Notes under the pieces: model-generated
The model's input: the letters and a program-made list of their open reading frames with translations, nothing else
Database searches by the model: none
What the model was told of the DNA's origin: nothing
Source: Burkholderiales bacterium
GTDB lineage: Bacteria; Pseudomonadota; Gammaproteobacteria; Burkholderiales; Burkholderiaceae_C
Reading direction: 5' to 3'
Length of the DNA: 26,723 bases
Assembly (NCBI GenBank): GCA_947372225.1
Contig: CANBSV010000026.1
Coordinates: forward strand, 1-26,723
Part shown: piece after piece, positions 8,035-16,510 of the stretch
Numbering within the stretch: the stretch's first letter is position 1
Layout of the letters: each line of letters begins with the position of its first letter
Made by a program: the position numbers and the translations under genes

Positions 8035-8715
8035 TCAGGCCTTGAGTCGTTCGTTTTGCGGGAACATCGCCCGCTTGGCCTCGTCATCCAGTTCGGTCTT
8101 GAAGGAATGGCGGTCCTTCAGGGCGGCCGCCCGTTGCGCGGCCGGCCGCTCGTTCACGGCATCGAACAGCCGCTTCAGATGAGGCAGTTGCGACCAGGCG
8201 TCCTCGCCCAGCGCAAAGCTCACAGCCCGCGCCCAACCCCAAACGGCCATGTCCACCAGCGAGTAGCTGTCGCCCACCATCCAGCGTCGATCGGCCAGTC
8301 GGGCATCGAGGATCTTCCAGTGCCGCCATGCCTCGAAGTCATAGCGATTGACCGCATACGCATTGGGCCCGAGCGCGAAGTGCCTGAAGTGCACGCACTG
8401 TCCCGTGAACGGTCCGATCCCTGAGGCCACGAACATCAGCCACGACAGCATGGCGCCGCGCTCAGCGGGCGCGCTCAGGAACTGCCCGGTCTTCTCCGCC
8501 AGGTAGAGCAGGATCGCATTGCTGTCGAACACCGTCGTCTCGCCATCCACGATGACCGGGACCTTGGCGTTTGGATTGATGGCCGTGAAGGCCTCGGCAT
8601 GCTGTTCGCCTTTGCGCGTATCGACCGGGATGGCCTCGTAGGACAAGCCCGATTCCTCGAGGAAGAGGGCCACTTTCATCGGGTTCGGAGCGAGCGAGTA
8701 GTAGAACTTCAGCAC
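8035..8715 (-). CDS. Glutathione S-transferase
   Basis: This 226-residue protein starts at a GTG at 8715, giving MLKFYYSLAPNPMKVALFLEE, the exact beginning expected for this GST subgroup; AAAGGT lies upstream. A longer reading to 8784 adds non-homologous residues. The thioredoxin-like N-terminal domain includes INPNAKVPVIVDG (cis-Pro loop) and VFDSNAILLYLAEKTG, which contact glutathione. The all-helical C-terminal domain includes VGDSYSLVDMAVWGWAR with the N-capping Asp. It conjugates glutathione to electrophiles or acts as a thiol-disulfide oxidoreductase in the cytoplasm; the substrate is unknown. It is upstream of MOSC and HPP genes on the same strand. Confidence 0.92.
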   Translation of the reverse strand: MLKFYYSLAPNPMKVALFLEESGLSYEAIPVDTRKGEQHAEAFTAINPNAKVPVIVDGETTVFDSNAILLYLAEKTGQFLSAPAERGAMLSWLMFVASGIGPFTGQCVHFRHFALGPNAYAVNRYDFEAWRHWKILDARLADRRWMVGDSYSLVDMAVWGWARAVSFALGEDAWSQLPHLKRLFDAVNERPAAQRAAALKDRHSFKTELDDEAKRAMFPQNERLKA

Positions 8716-8835
8716 GGCTGTACCTTTGTGGATGGCTGCGGCTGCATGGATTCTGGTGCCATCTCTGCAACCCACTCGAGCCACGGGCGTCGAGTTCTCT
8801 GGGCCCTATGCTCGCCACCTGATGGGAGTCACCGG

Positions 8836-9291
8836 ATGAATCTGCCTCAGTGGAACAAGCGCGCGCTGTGGATTGGCCTGATCGCGATCATCGCGATGGG
8901 GGGCTACTTCGGCCAGGTCGCCTGGCAGACCCAGCGAGGCGAGGCGGCACTCAAAGCCACGGCGCTGGAGTTCTTGCCGCTGGAACAGGCCCTGGGGGTG
9001 GCGAAGGCGCAGGGCAAGCCGGTGCTGGTGGATTTTTCGGCGATCTGGTGCCCGACTTGCCGCGTGCTGCACGCGGAGGTGTTCACGAACGTCATCGTGA
9101 AACGGGCCATCACGACGGGCTTCGTGCTGTCACGCGTCGACTACGAATCGCCGGAGGCCCGGGCATTCATGCAGCGTTATGCGGTGCAGGGTTTCCCGAC
9201 CCTGCTGGTGCTGTCCTCAGATGGCCAACTGTTGCGTCGCGTGCCCGTCAGCTTCGATCCCGCCATCTTCGCGGCAACCCTGGGCAGCTGA
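8836..9291 (+). CDS. Membrane-anchored thioredoxin-family protein
   Basis: This 151-residue protein has an N-terminal hydrophobic segment (residues about 11-28) acting as membrane anchor or uncleaved signal. A thioredoxin-like domain follows with FSAIWCPTCRVLH (active site Cys72 and Cys75) and the cis-Pro loop VQGFPTLLVL. The arrangement resembles the thioredoxin_7/DsbD-gamma type of periplasmic disulfide reductase. The start at 8836 has GGGAG 8 bp upstream; the longer ORF from 8599 overlaps the divergent GST gene. It probably works in the periplasm on protein thiols. It converges with the flavoprotein gene, with only 10 bp between stop codons. Confidence 0.88.
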   Translation: MNLPQWNKRALWIGLIAIIAMGGYFGQVAWQTQRGEAALKATALEFLPLEQALGVAKAQGKPVLVDFSAIWCPTCRVLHAEVFTNVIVKRAITTGFVLSRVDYESPEARAFMQRYAVQGFPTLLVLSSDGQLLRRVPVSFDPAIFAATLGS

Positions 9292-9301
9292 CCCGGGTCG
9301 A

Positions 9302-10714
9302 TCAAGGCGACCCGCTGCGTAGCGCACGCTGAAGTTCGCGCAGCGCGGTGCGCAAGCCTTCCTCGATCACCGGGTGGTAGAACGGGCTGTCGAGCATCTG
9401 CTGCACGGTGTCGCCGCGCTGCACTGACCAGGCCAGCAGGTGGCCAATGTGCTCGGCCGCCGGGCCCAGCATTTCGGCGCCCAGAAAGCGCCCGCTGCCG
9501 ATCTCGGCATAGACGTGCAGAGCCCCCTGGTTGCGACCCATCACGCGGCTGCGGCCCTGGTCGTCGAAGGATGCCCGACCGGTCTCGAACACGATACCGC
9601 TGGCACACAACTCGGCATGGCTGGCGCCGGCCAGCGCGATCTGCGGCTCGCTGAACACCACCGCCAGCGGCGCGCGACGCGGCATCAAGCGCACGTCGGG
9701 GTAGCGGCCGGCGTTGCCACCTGCGATGCGTCCTTCGTCGGCCGCCTCGTGCAGCAGGGGGCGGTCCTCGTTCACGTCGCCCGCGATGAACACCGGATGG
9801 TCATTCACCTGGGCGCTGCGGCGGTCATGCGCCGGGATGCCGTCGGCGTCCAGCGGCAGCGAGGTGTTTTCCAGGCCAAGTTGGTCAACGTTGGGCCGGC
9901 GCCCCGTGGCTGCCAGCAGCCAGTCGAACCGTTCCTCGTGCACGCCGCCGTCGCGGCCGGTGGCGCGCACGACCACGCCGTCGCCATCGCGGCGCGGCTC
10001 GATCTGTGCGAGGTCCGTGCTCAGCGGCAGTTCCGCGGCGAACACCTGGCGCGTCAGCGCCTGCAGCGCCGGGTCTGTGAGCGGGCCCACGCGTTCCGAG
10101 CGGCCGTACAGCCGCACCCGAACGCCCAGCCGGTGCAGCGCCTGCGCCAGCTCCAGGCCGATGACTCCCGCACCCACCACCGCCACCGAGCGCGGCAGGT
10201 CAGTCCAGTCGAAGACATCGTCGTTGACGATCAGCCGGTCACCCAGCGCCGCGCGCCAGGCCGCAGGCACGTTCGGCCTCGAGCCGGTGGCGATGACAAC
10301 ACGCTGTGCGCGCACCTGCGTCGCTCCCACCTGCAAGGTGTGGTTGTCGAGGAAGCGGGCATGGCCCATCAGCCGGTGTTCGGCAGGCCAACGCTGCACG
10401 GCGTCGACGACGAAACCGACGAAGCGGTCGCGTTCACTGCGCACGCGCGCCATCACGGCGCGGCCATCGATGACCACCGGCCCGGCCGTCACGCCAAAGC
10501 GCGCCGAACCGGCCACCGCGTGGGCCGCTTCTGCCGCCGCGATCAGCAGCTTGCTGGGCATGCAGCCGACTCGCGCACAGGTGGTGCCGTACACGCCGCT
10601 CTCGATCACCAGCACCCGCGGCGTGTGGTCCAGCGCTGCGCGGTAGGCGGACATGCCGGCTGTGCCTGCGCCGACGATGGCGACGTCGGTCTCGATGATG
10701 GAGTTTTGGTTCAT
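9302..10714 (-). CDS. Dihydrolipoyl dehydrogenase-like pyridine nucleotide-disulfide oxidoreductase
   Basis: This 470-residue protein has the normal length for the family. The FAD-binding GAGTAG is at residues 15-20 and the redox-active disulfide lies in GTTCARVGCMPSKL (Cys46 and Cys51). A second Rossmann motif, VVGAGVIGLELAQAL, binds NAD(P)H near residue 175. The C-terminal FYHPVIEEGLRTALREL contains the His-Pro-Glu catalytic region. Start at 10714 is supported by GGGAG just upstream. It is not next to 2-oxoacid dehydrogenase subunits, so a stand-alone role such as disulfide or quinone reduction is likely rather than the classical E3 role; this is inference. It follows the DUF1348 gene by 17 bp, forming a probable operon. 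Confidence 0.9.
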   Translation of the reverse strand: MNQNSIIETDVAIVGAGTAGMSAYRAALDHTPRVLVIESGVYGTTCARVGCMPSKLLIAAAEAAHAVAGSARFGVTAGPVVIDGRAVMARVRSERDRFVGFVVDAVQRWPAEHRLMGHARFLDNHTLQVGATQVRAQRVVIATGSRPNVPAAWRAALGDRLIVNDDVFDWTDLPRSVAVVGAGVIGLELAQALHRLGVRVRLYGRSERVGPLTDPALQALTRQVFAAELPLSTDLAQIEPRRDGDGVVVRATGRDGGVHEERFDWLLAATGRRPNVDQLGLENTSLPLDADGIPAHDRRSAQVNDHPVFIAGDVNEDRPLLHEAADEGRIAGGNAGRYPDVRLMPRRAPLAVVFSEPQIALAGASHAELCASGIVFETGRASFDDQGRSRVMGRNQGALHVYAEIGSGRFLGAEMLGPAAEHIGHLLAWSVQRGDTVQQMLDSPFYHPVIEEGLRTALRELQRALRSGSP

Positions 10715-10731
10715 GGTCACTCCCTGTGCAT

Positions 10732-11211
10732 TCAAAGTCCCAGCTCGCTCAAGCCCGGGTGGTCGTCGGGCCGACGGCCTTGCGGCCAATGGAACTTGCG
10801 CTCGTGCTCGCTGATGGGTTTGTCGTTGATGCTGGCAAATCGCCGGTGCATGTAGCCATGGTCGTCGAATTCCCAGTTCTCGTTGCCATAGGAGCGGACC
10901 CAGTTGCCGGCGTCGTCGCACCACTCATAGGCAAAGCGCACCGCGATGCGGTGGCCGTCGTGGGCCCACAGTTCCTTGATGAGCCGGTACTCCAGTTCGC
11001 GCGCCCACTTGCGGCCCAGGAACTCCTGCACCTGCGAGCGGCCTACCGGAAACTCGATCCGATTGCGCCACACCGTGTCCACCGTATAGGCCAGCGCCAC
11101 GCGCTGCGGGTCACGCGTGTTCCAGGCGTCCTCGGCAAGGCGCACCTTCTGCGCCGCGGTTTCGCGTGTGAACGGGGGCAGCGGCGGGCGGGGTGGGGAT
11201 GTGGTCGTCAT
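10732..11211 (-). CDS. DUF1348 (NTF2/SnoaL-like fold) protein
   Basis: This 159-residue protein starts at the ATG at 11211, preceded by AGGAAA at good spacing; an in-frame ATG at 11232 is an alternative. Conserved DUF1348 segments are visible: KVRLAEDAWNTRDPQRVALAY, a WRNRIEFPVGR segment, and FAYEWCDDAGNWVRSYGNENW followed by DHGYMHRRFASINDKPI. The family has a cone-shaped NTF2-like fold with no established reaction. It lies directly upstream of the flavoprotein gene and divergent from the LysR gene at 11456, so regulation by that LysR is plausible. Confidence 0.88.
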   Translation of the reverse strand: MTTTSPPRPPLPPFTRETAAQKVRLAEDAWNTRDPQRVALAYTVDTVWRNRIEFPVGRSQVQEFLGRKWARELEYRLIKELWAHDGHRIAVRFAYEWCDDAGNWVRSYGNENWEFDDHGYMHRRFASINDKPISEHERKFHWPQGRRPDDHPGLSELGL

Positions 11212-11347
11212 GGCGGTTTCCTGTGGCGTCATCGAAGGGTTGGTGGCGTGGCATGTCCATCAGCGCCAGCATCACGTCGCGACCCCACCATGCGGCCTCG
11301 TAACCCAGGTCGTCGGGGACTTCGCTGAAAAAGGGCGCGGTCATCAT
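11111..11347 (-). CDS. Possible small ORF upstream of, and overlapping, the DUF1348 gene
   Basis: A minus-strand frame from tandem ATGs (11347 and 11344) encodes about 78 residues beginning MMTAPFFSEVPDDLGYEAAW. GGAG lies 8 to 9 bp upstream of the first ATG. The first 40 codons have strongly GC-rich third positions and acidic/aromatic content as in a real gene. The last 35 codons read the start of DUF1348 in another frame and look non-coding. It could be a small leader gene, the intact start of a gene disrupted by a frameshift, or chance. I recognise no family. Confidence 0.3.
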   Translation of the reverse strand: MMTAPFFSEVPDDLGYEAAWWGRDVMLALMDMPRHQPFDDATGNRHDDHIPTPPAAAPVHTRNRGAEGAPCRGRLEHA

Positions 11348-11455
11348 GATCGGGGCTCCAGGTGCGGGTTGGGGTGGCAAGCGGACTTTGCGTGATAACG
11401 GCTGCGCAGAGAATCCGCGTGCCAGCCAAGACAGCCTTTCTGAAACGGAAACAAC

Positions 11456-12355
11456 ATGGACCGCCTGCAAGCCATGACCACCTTCGTCGCCGTCGTTGAC
11501 AGCGGCGGCTTTGCGAGCGCGGCGCGCAAGCTCAACCTGTCGCCGCCAGTGGTCACGCGGGCTGTCGCGGAGCTGGAAGAACGGCTTGGTCTGCGTTTGC
11601 TGACGCGCACCACCCGCATCGTGCGCGTCACCGACGCGGGCGCGCGCTTCGCAGAAGACTGCCGTCGCATCCTGGCTGACATCGACGAGGCAGAGACGGT
11701 GGCCGCAGGCACCCACGCGGCGCCGCGCGGCACGCTCACGCTGACGGCGCCGGTGCTGTTCGGCCAGCTCTACGTCACGCCGATCGTGGTGCGGTACCTG
11801 CAGCAGTTTCCCGAGGTCGACGCGCATTGCCTGTTCCTGGACCGAGTGGTCAACGTCGTGGAGGAGGGCATCGACGTGGCGGTGCGCATCGGCGAACTGC
11901 CCGACTCGTCGCTGCTGGCCGCTCGCGTCGGGCGCGTTCGGCGTGTGCTCGTGGCCGCACCGGCCTATCTGGATGCGCACGGCGTGCCGCAGCGCCCGGA
12001 AGAACTGCTCGGGCACACCATCGTTTCGGCCTCGGGCGTGACCCCGGTGTCGGAGTGGCGCTTCAACGACGGTGGGAAACCCATGCTCCAGCGCGTGCAG
12101 CCGCGGCTGCGCACGACGACGAACGACTCGGCCATTGCCGCCGCGGTGGCGGGCCTGGGTGTCACCCGGCTGATGAGCTACCAGGTTGCTGCGCACGTGC
12201 GCTGCGGCGCGCTGAAGGTCCTGCTCGAAGACTTCGAGGCGGCGCCGCTGCCTGTGCACGTGGTGCACCACGAGGGGCGGCGGGCGACCCAGAAGGTGCG
12301 GGCCTTCATCGACCAGGTGGTGGACACCCTGCGTGCCGATCCGGCACTGAATTGA
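11456..12355 (+). CDS. LysR-family transcriptional regulator
   Basis: This 299-residue regulator has an N-terminal winged helix-turn-helix (SGGFASAARKLNLSPPVVTR, then AVAELEERLGLRLLTRTTR). Its ligand-binding domain contains GIDVAVRIGELPDSSLLA. It belongs to the same CrgA/AphB-like subgroup as the regulator at 2886-3803 but is clearly diverged from it. It is divergent from the small ORF/DUF1348/flavoprotein genes, with 108 bp between starts, and convergent with the GST-flavoprotein fusion operon. The intergenic region includes the 8-bp palindrome CTGCGCAG (11402-11409), a weak operator candidate. Control of the divergent genes is the simplest inference. Confidence 0.93.
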   Translation: MDRLQAMTTFVAVVDSGGFASAARKLNLSPPVVTRAVAELEERLGLRLLTRTTRIVRVTDAGARFAEDCRRILADIDEAETVAAGTHAAPRGTLTLTAPVLFGQLYVTPIVVRYLQQFPEVDAHCLFLDRVVNVVEEGIDVAVRIGELPDSSLLAARVGRVRRVLVAAPAYLDAHGVPQRPEELLGHTIVSASGVTPVSEWRFNDGGKPMLQRVQPRLRTTTNDSAIAAAVAGLGVTRLMSYQVAAHVRCGALKVLLEDFEAAPLPVHVVHHEGRRATQKVRAFIDQVVDTLRADPALN

Positions 12356-12408
12356 AGACACGCGGTCTCGCCTCTGCGGCTGCCGCAGGCGCGCGGCCTC
12401 GCCCGCAC

Positions 12409-14475
12409 TCAGAGATCCAGCTCCAGGCGCTCGCCGCCGTCGGCAGCGGGTACGGCGCAGCACAACAGCACTTCGCCTTGCGACGGCCGCCATGAGGTGG
12501 GGTTGGGATAGGTGATCTGGCCGGCCGTCAAGCGAGTGGCGCATGACCCGCAGTGCCCGGCGCGGCACGAGAACGGCGGGTTCATTCCCATGTCTTCCGC
12601 AAATTCCAGCAGCGAGCCTCGCTCGGGCGTCCACTCGCCCACATGTCCGCTGCGCGTGAAGCTCACGGTGGACTGTTGGGCCGCCGGCGCCGGCGGCGGT
12701 GGCGCGGCGGCTGCCTCGTCCGGACGTCGCTTCAGCGACGACGGCCCAAAGGCCTCGGCCTGAATGCGCGCGTCGCGCACACCGAGGCGGCGCAGGCCGT
12801 CGTAAAGCCCCTGCATGAAGCCTGGCGGGCCGCACAGGAAGAACTCATGGTCGTCGAAGGGCAGCACAGTCTTCAGCAAATCCAGCGTCAGCGGCCCCCG
12901 GAGTGCGCCTTCCGGCGCACCGTCGCCCGCATCGAGCACCACGTGCAGCTTCATGGCGCCCCTCGCCCGCCGTTCCAGGGCACGCAACTCTGCGCCGAAG
13001 GCGCGCAGGTCCTCGCTGCGCGCCACCTGGATCAGGTGCACAGGCCGCGTGCGCCGGTGACGAAAGCCTTCGGCCACCAGGTGGCGCGCAAAGGCCACCA
13101 TCGGCGTGATGCCCACGCCGCCACCGATCAGCACTGCCGGGCGCTTCAGCTTCTCGTCGATGGTGAACTGGCCACGCGGTCCCAGCGCCTCGATCACGTC
13201 GCCCGCGCGCACGTGGTCGTGCAGGTGTCTGGAGGCTGCGCCCTCGCGCTTGATGCTCAGGCGCAGGCCTTCGTCGCTGGGCGCTTGCGAGATCGTGTAG
13301 ACGCGGCGCAGCTCTTCGCCGCTGATGGTCTTGAGGCGGATCGGCAGGTGCTGACCGGCACTGAACTGCGGGACAGCATGGCCGTCGGCCGGCGCGAGGT
13401 GGAAGGACCGGATGACGCTGCTCTCGTCGATGACGCGTGTGACTCTGTAAGGCCGCCAGGTCTGCGCCAGGCGTTGGGCCTCGAGCCGCGCCGCGGCCTC
13501 TGCCCAGGTGCCGGTGAGTGTGGAGTTGGGCGAGAAGTCGCGAAAGGCCCAGCGCATCGGCAACGCGTCGCGCAGTCGCCAACCGGATTCCACGCGGAAG
13601 CGCCACGCGCGTTCGGCACCTTCAAAGGCCTTCAACTCGTCGCCGTCCCACACCACCTCGGCAGTGCCGCTCAGCGTCAGCAGGTCGCCGGTCTCGAAGT
13701 CGATGAACAACACACCGGCACGCGGGTTGAGCTGCAGGTTGCCCAAGGTCATGAAGAAGAAGTTGCCGGTGAAGTCGGGTACGAGGAAGGTGTGGTCGTC
13801 CTCGATCTTCACGAAGCCGGGCCGCCCGCCGCGGTGCGAGACGTCGGCACCGCGGCCGGTTTTGACGTCATCGCTGTCATCGGCAGCTGGCGCTTGTGTG
13901 GCGATGAACAGCGTGTCAGACCGGCCGATGACCGCGCGCGCCTCGGCGTCCAGCGCCGTCAACGCCTCGGTGCCGCGTGGCCGCAGATCGGCCGCATCTC
14001 GCGTCCACTGGAACTCGCGCCCCTGGATGTACTGCGGGCAGTTGCCCACCGACTGGTCGACTTCGATGCTGAAGCCACCCGCATCGGTGGCCACGACATG
14101 GCCGTTGACCCGGTTGCGGCGCCGTGTGTGCAGCTCGATGCCCAGGAAGCCGAGCTGAGCGCCTGGAGCCAGCCCCCCGGCCAACGGGTCGCCTGGAATC
14201 GGGCGTGCGTGGAAGTCAAGCCGCTTGGCGCCCGAGGCCTGCACGAATCCGGGCCGACCCACGAGTACCGAAGCCCAGGGTCGGCCGGCACGGTCCACCG
14301 AGCCCACCAGCATGAACGGCAACTGCTCGAAGAAGCGCTGGTGCTGATCGGGCATCTCGGTTCGGATGACGCGCTGACCCACTTCGACCACGCGCTCTCG
14401 GATGTGCAGCCGGTCGTGCACCGCCTGCTCGCCGGCATGGAAAGGGTTGTCGCTGCGCGTGCTGGCGGTGTCCAT
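12409..14475 (-). CDS. Three-domain redox fusion: PNPOx-like, ferredoxin-NAD(P)H reductase-like and 2Fe-2S ferredoxin
   Basis: This 688-residue protein has three parts. Residues about 40-320 form a pyridoxamine-phosphate-oxidase-like (FMN-binding split barrel) region with PFMLVGSVDRAGRPWASVLVGRPGF in consecutive parts and a TGNFFFMTLGNLQLNPRAG block. Residues about 340-575 form an FAD/NAD(P)H reductase: RVYTISQAPS (391-400) for flavin, GGGVGITPM (451-459) and CGPPGFM (548-554) for the nucleotide. A Pro/Ala-rich linker (588-600) leads to a plant-type 2Fe-2S domain with Cys637, Cys642 and Cys645 and Cys672 or Cys673. Electrons probably pass from NAD(P)H through FAD to the cluster and the split-barrel site. 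GGGAG precedes the start. It lies 33 bp after the GST gene, forming an operon. Confidence 0.9.
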   Translation of the reverse strand: MDTASTRSDNPFHAGEQAVHDRLHIRERVVEVGQRVIRTEMPDQHQRFFEQLPFMLVGSVDRAGRPWASVLVGRPGFVQASGAKRLDFHARPIPGDPLAGGLAPGAQLGFLGIELHTRRRNRVNGHVVATDAGGFSIEVDQSVGNCPQYIQGREFQWTRDAADLRPRGTEALTALDAEARAVIGRSDTLFIATQAPAADDSDDVKTGRGADVSHRGGRPGFVKIEDDHTFLVPDFTGNFFFMTLGNLQLNPRAGVLFIDFETGDLLTLSGTAEVVWDGDELKAFEGAERAWRFRVESGWRLRDALPMRWAFRDFSPNSTLTGTWAEAAARLEAQRLAQTWRPYRVTRVIDESSVIRSFHLAPADGHAVPQFSAGQHLPIRLKTISGEELRRVYTISQAPSDEGLRLSIKREGAASRHLHDHVRAGDVIEALGPRGQFTIDEKLKRPAVLIGGGVGITPMVAFARHLVAEGFRHRRTRPVHLIQVARSEDLRAFGAELRALERRARGAMKLHVVLDAGDGAPEGALRGPLTLDLLKTVLPFDDHEFFLCGPPGFMQGLYDGLRRLGVRDARIQAEAFGPSSLKRRPDEAAAAPPPPAPAAQQSTVSFTRSGHVGEWTPERGSLLEFAEDMGMNPPFSCRAGHCGSCATRLTAGQITYPNPTSWRPSQGEVLLCCAVPAADGGERLELDL

Positions 14476-14508
14476 GGTCGGCTCCCGTGGTGACGTGGCG
14501 TGTGACGA

Positions 14509-15129
14509 TCAGGCCGCCAGGCCGACCGGCGTCTTCGGGAACGGCACAAAGCCGGGCAGCGCTTCCACGCGGGTCAGCCAGGCGCGCACGTTCGGGTAAG
14601 CGGCCAGGTCCACATTGCCTTCAGGCGCGGCCGCGATGTAGCTGTAGCACGCGATGTCGGCCAGCGTCGCGTGGGTGCTGACCAGGAAGCTGCGCTCGGC
14701 CAGTTGCGCGTCCATCACCTTCAGGAGGCCGTGCGCGCGGCTGATCACTTCTTCCGGGTTGAGCTTGGCGCCAAACACCGTGATCAGGCGTGCCGCCGCC
14801 GGGCCGAAGGCGATCTGCCCGGCCGCCACCGACAACCAGGCCTGCACGTCGGCCTGGCCCTTGGGGTCGCGCGGCAGCCACCGTCGGTCGGCGTCGTACC
14901 TGGTGGCCAGGTAGACCAGGATGGCGTTGGAATCGAACACGGTGGTGCCGCCGTCGTCGAGCACCGGCACCTGGCCGAAGGGGTTGAGCTTGATGAATTC
15001 GGGCGACTTGTGTGCGCCGTTCTTCAGATCCACCTGCACCACCTGGTGCGGCAGTCCCATCAGGGACAGCGCCAGTTGAGCGCGGTGGGAGTGGCCGGAA
15101 AGCTGAAAGCCGTGGAGGGTGATGGACAT
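14509..15129 (-). CDS. Glutathione S-transferase
   Basis: This 206-residue protein starts at the ATG at 15129 (MSITLHGFQLSGHSHRAQLA); AGGAG lies about 8 bp upstream, and longer in-frame readings are non-homologous. The glutathione site region is visible as KLNPFGQVPVLDDG with the cis-Pro, followed by VFDSNAILVYLATRY. The helical C-terminal domain contains THATLADIACYSYIAAAPEG with the conserved capping Asp. It is distinct in sequence from the GST at 8035-8715. It is the first gene of an operon with the PNPOx-reductase-ferredoxin fusion, suggesting a joint role in processing an electrophile or quinone; the substrate is unknown. Confidence 0.93.
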   Translation of the reverse strand: MSITLHGFQLSGHSHRAQLALSLMGLPHQVVQVDLKNGAHKSPEFIKLNPFGQVPVLDDGGTTVFDSNAILVYLATRYDADRRWLPRDPKGQADVQAWLSVAAGQIAFGPAAARLITVFGAKLNPEEVISRAHGLLKVMDAQLAERSFLVSTHATLADIACYSYIAAAPEGNVDLAAYPNVRAWLTRVEALPGFVPFPKTPVGLAA

Positions 15130-15608
15130 GAGGGTTCTCCTGGAGAGGTGGATGGTTCGCGGGCGACAGGGGACCGTCGTCCCCGCGCGAACGAAGCGGG
15201 TACGAGGCAGATGGACATGGGGTGATCGGTTGCACAGTCCGCCGACCGGCGGCGGGTTCAACCGCTTTCGGGCGGATCGTCACCGGCGCTGCGCGCGCAG
15301 CCCTCAGGGATGCGGCCACGCTGGTGTGCGGCGTGAACCGATGGCGAGTCGGCGATGTCGGCGAGGACGTGGGGCATGGTGGGCTCAGTGGGTCTGTTCC
15401 GCTGCATGGGCAGCGCATGACCGAGACTGTGACTGCGCATGGCGCGCAGCGGAATACCCGCGCGCGCCAAGTCAGTGTTTCGGGTCCTGAAACAGTGAGG
15501 GGACTTGCGATCTCGCCTTGCTGTGCCGCTCAGGCAGCCCGCTACGGTCCGGTCAGCCCGCACAGGCCGTGACAATCCGTGACGTCACCATCGCAAACGG
15601 AGCTGAGG
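15130..15608. other. Divergent intergenic region between GST operon and pirin
   Basis: This stretch of about 480 bp has no convincing gene. It must carry the promoters of the minus-strand GST operon and the plus-strand pirin gene. One inverted repeat is visible: TGTTTC (15476-15481) and GAAACA (15489-15494) around a 7-bp spacer, flanked by CAGTG copies. It is a possible operator about 115 bp before pirin. Short ORFs here lack family similarity. Confidence 0.45.
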
Positions 15609-16463
15609 ATGGCCATCCTGCACGTGCTTAAACCGCATCTCAAGGACCTTGGCGGCGGCTCCATGGTGCGTCGCCTTTTGCCGGCCGCTTTGCGCCAGGC
15701 GGTCGGGCCGTTTGTGTTTTTCGACCACCTCGGACCGGTTACCCACCAGCCGGGTGACGACCATGATGTGCGCCCGCACCCGCACATCGGCCTGTCCACC
15801 GTCACCTACCTGTTCCAAGGGGCCATGGTCCACCGCGACAGCACCGGTGTCGTGCAGCGCATCGAGCCAGGTGCCATCAACTGGATGACTGCGGGCAAGG
15901 GCATCGTCCATTCAGAGCGTGCGCCCGAAGACCTGCGTGGCACCCGTTACGTATCGCACGGGCTGCAACTGTGGTGTGCGTTGCCGCCGGCGCTCGAGGA
16001 GTGCGATCCCGCCTTCGTGCACACGCCAGCGGCAGCCATTCCGGAAGTTGCTGGCGAAGGCTTCACCACCAGAGTCTTGATCGGCGAGCTGTTCGGCGTC
16101 ACGTCCCCCGTCAAGCCGACGTCGCCGACGCTGTATGCCGAATTCAGCGTGTTGCCAGGGTCGGTCGCGCACCTGCCGGCCACTGGATTCGAGCGGGCGA
16201 TCTATGGGCTGGAGGGATCGGTCAGCGTCGATGGCGAGCCGCTGGCCCCCTTGACGTTGGGTGTTCTGGATGGCGCTGCTTGCACGATCACGGCGCCCGG
16301 CGCGGCGCATTTCGTGATGATCGGTGGTGAACCGCTCGGACATCGGCACATGGTGTGGAACTTCGTGTCCTCACGCCCGGACCGAATCGAGGAGGCCAAG
16401 GTGGCTTGGCGTGCGCAGTCCATGGGCCAGGTGCCGGGCGAGACCGAATTCATTCCGTTTTGA
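15609..16463 (+). CDS. Pirin-family bicupin protein
   Basis: This 284-residue protein starts at the ATG at 15609, chosen because GGAG (15599-15602) lies 6 bp upstream; a GTG start 30 bp earlier is possible. The N-terminal cupin has the pirin metal site: HPHIGLSTVTYLF (His57, His59) and GKGIVHSE (His101, Glu103), which bind iron. The C-terminal cupin contains GEPLGHRHMVWNFVSS, typical of the family. Some bacterial pirins are quercetin 2,3-dioxygenases; others regulate central metabolism or respond to oxidative stress. Which applies here is unknown. It stands alone, divergent from the GST operon, and ends at a strong terminator. Confidence 0.94.
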   Translation: MAILHVLKPHLKDLGGGSMVRRLLPAALRQAVGPFVFFDHLGPVTHQPGDDHDVRPHPHIGLSTVTYLFQGAMVHRDSTGVVQRIEPGAINWMTAGKGIVHSERAPEDLRGTRYVSHGLQLWCALPPALEECDPAFVHTPAAAIPEVAGEGFTTRVLIGELFGVTSPVKPTSPTLYAEFSVLPGSVAHLPATGFERAIYGLEGSVSVDGEPLAPLTLGVLDGAACTITAPGAAHFVMIGGEPLGHRHMVWNFVSSRPDRIEEAKVAWRAQSMGQVPGETEFIPF

Positions 16464-16477
16464 ACGACGGGGCGATG

Positions 16478-16510
16478 AGAAAGCCACCGCACTGCGGTGG
16501 CTTTTTCTTT
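16478..16510 (+). terminator. Intrinsic terminator after pirin
   Basis: AAAGCCACCGC (16480-16490) pairs perfectly with GCGGTGGCTTT (16494-16504) around the 3-nt loop ACT and continues into a T-rich run (16502-16510). It lies about 15 bp after the pirin stop codon. Confidence 0.93.

Noticed and set aside
9440..10855. 471-residue plus-strand ORF opposite the flavoprotein
   Set aside because: The minus strand carries all cofactor motifs of a disulfide oxidoreductase; the plus frame has none.
12553..14493. 646-residue plus-strand ORF opposite the redox fusion
   Set aside because: It is the antisense of a three-domain protein with intact motifs and shows no domain of its own.
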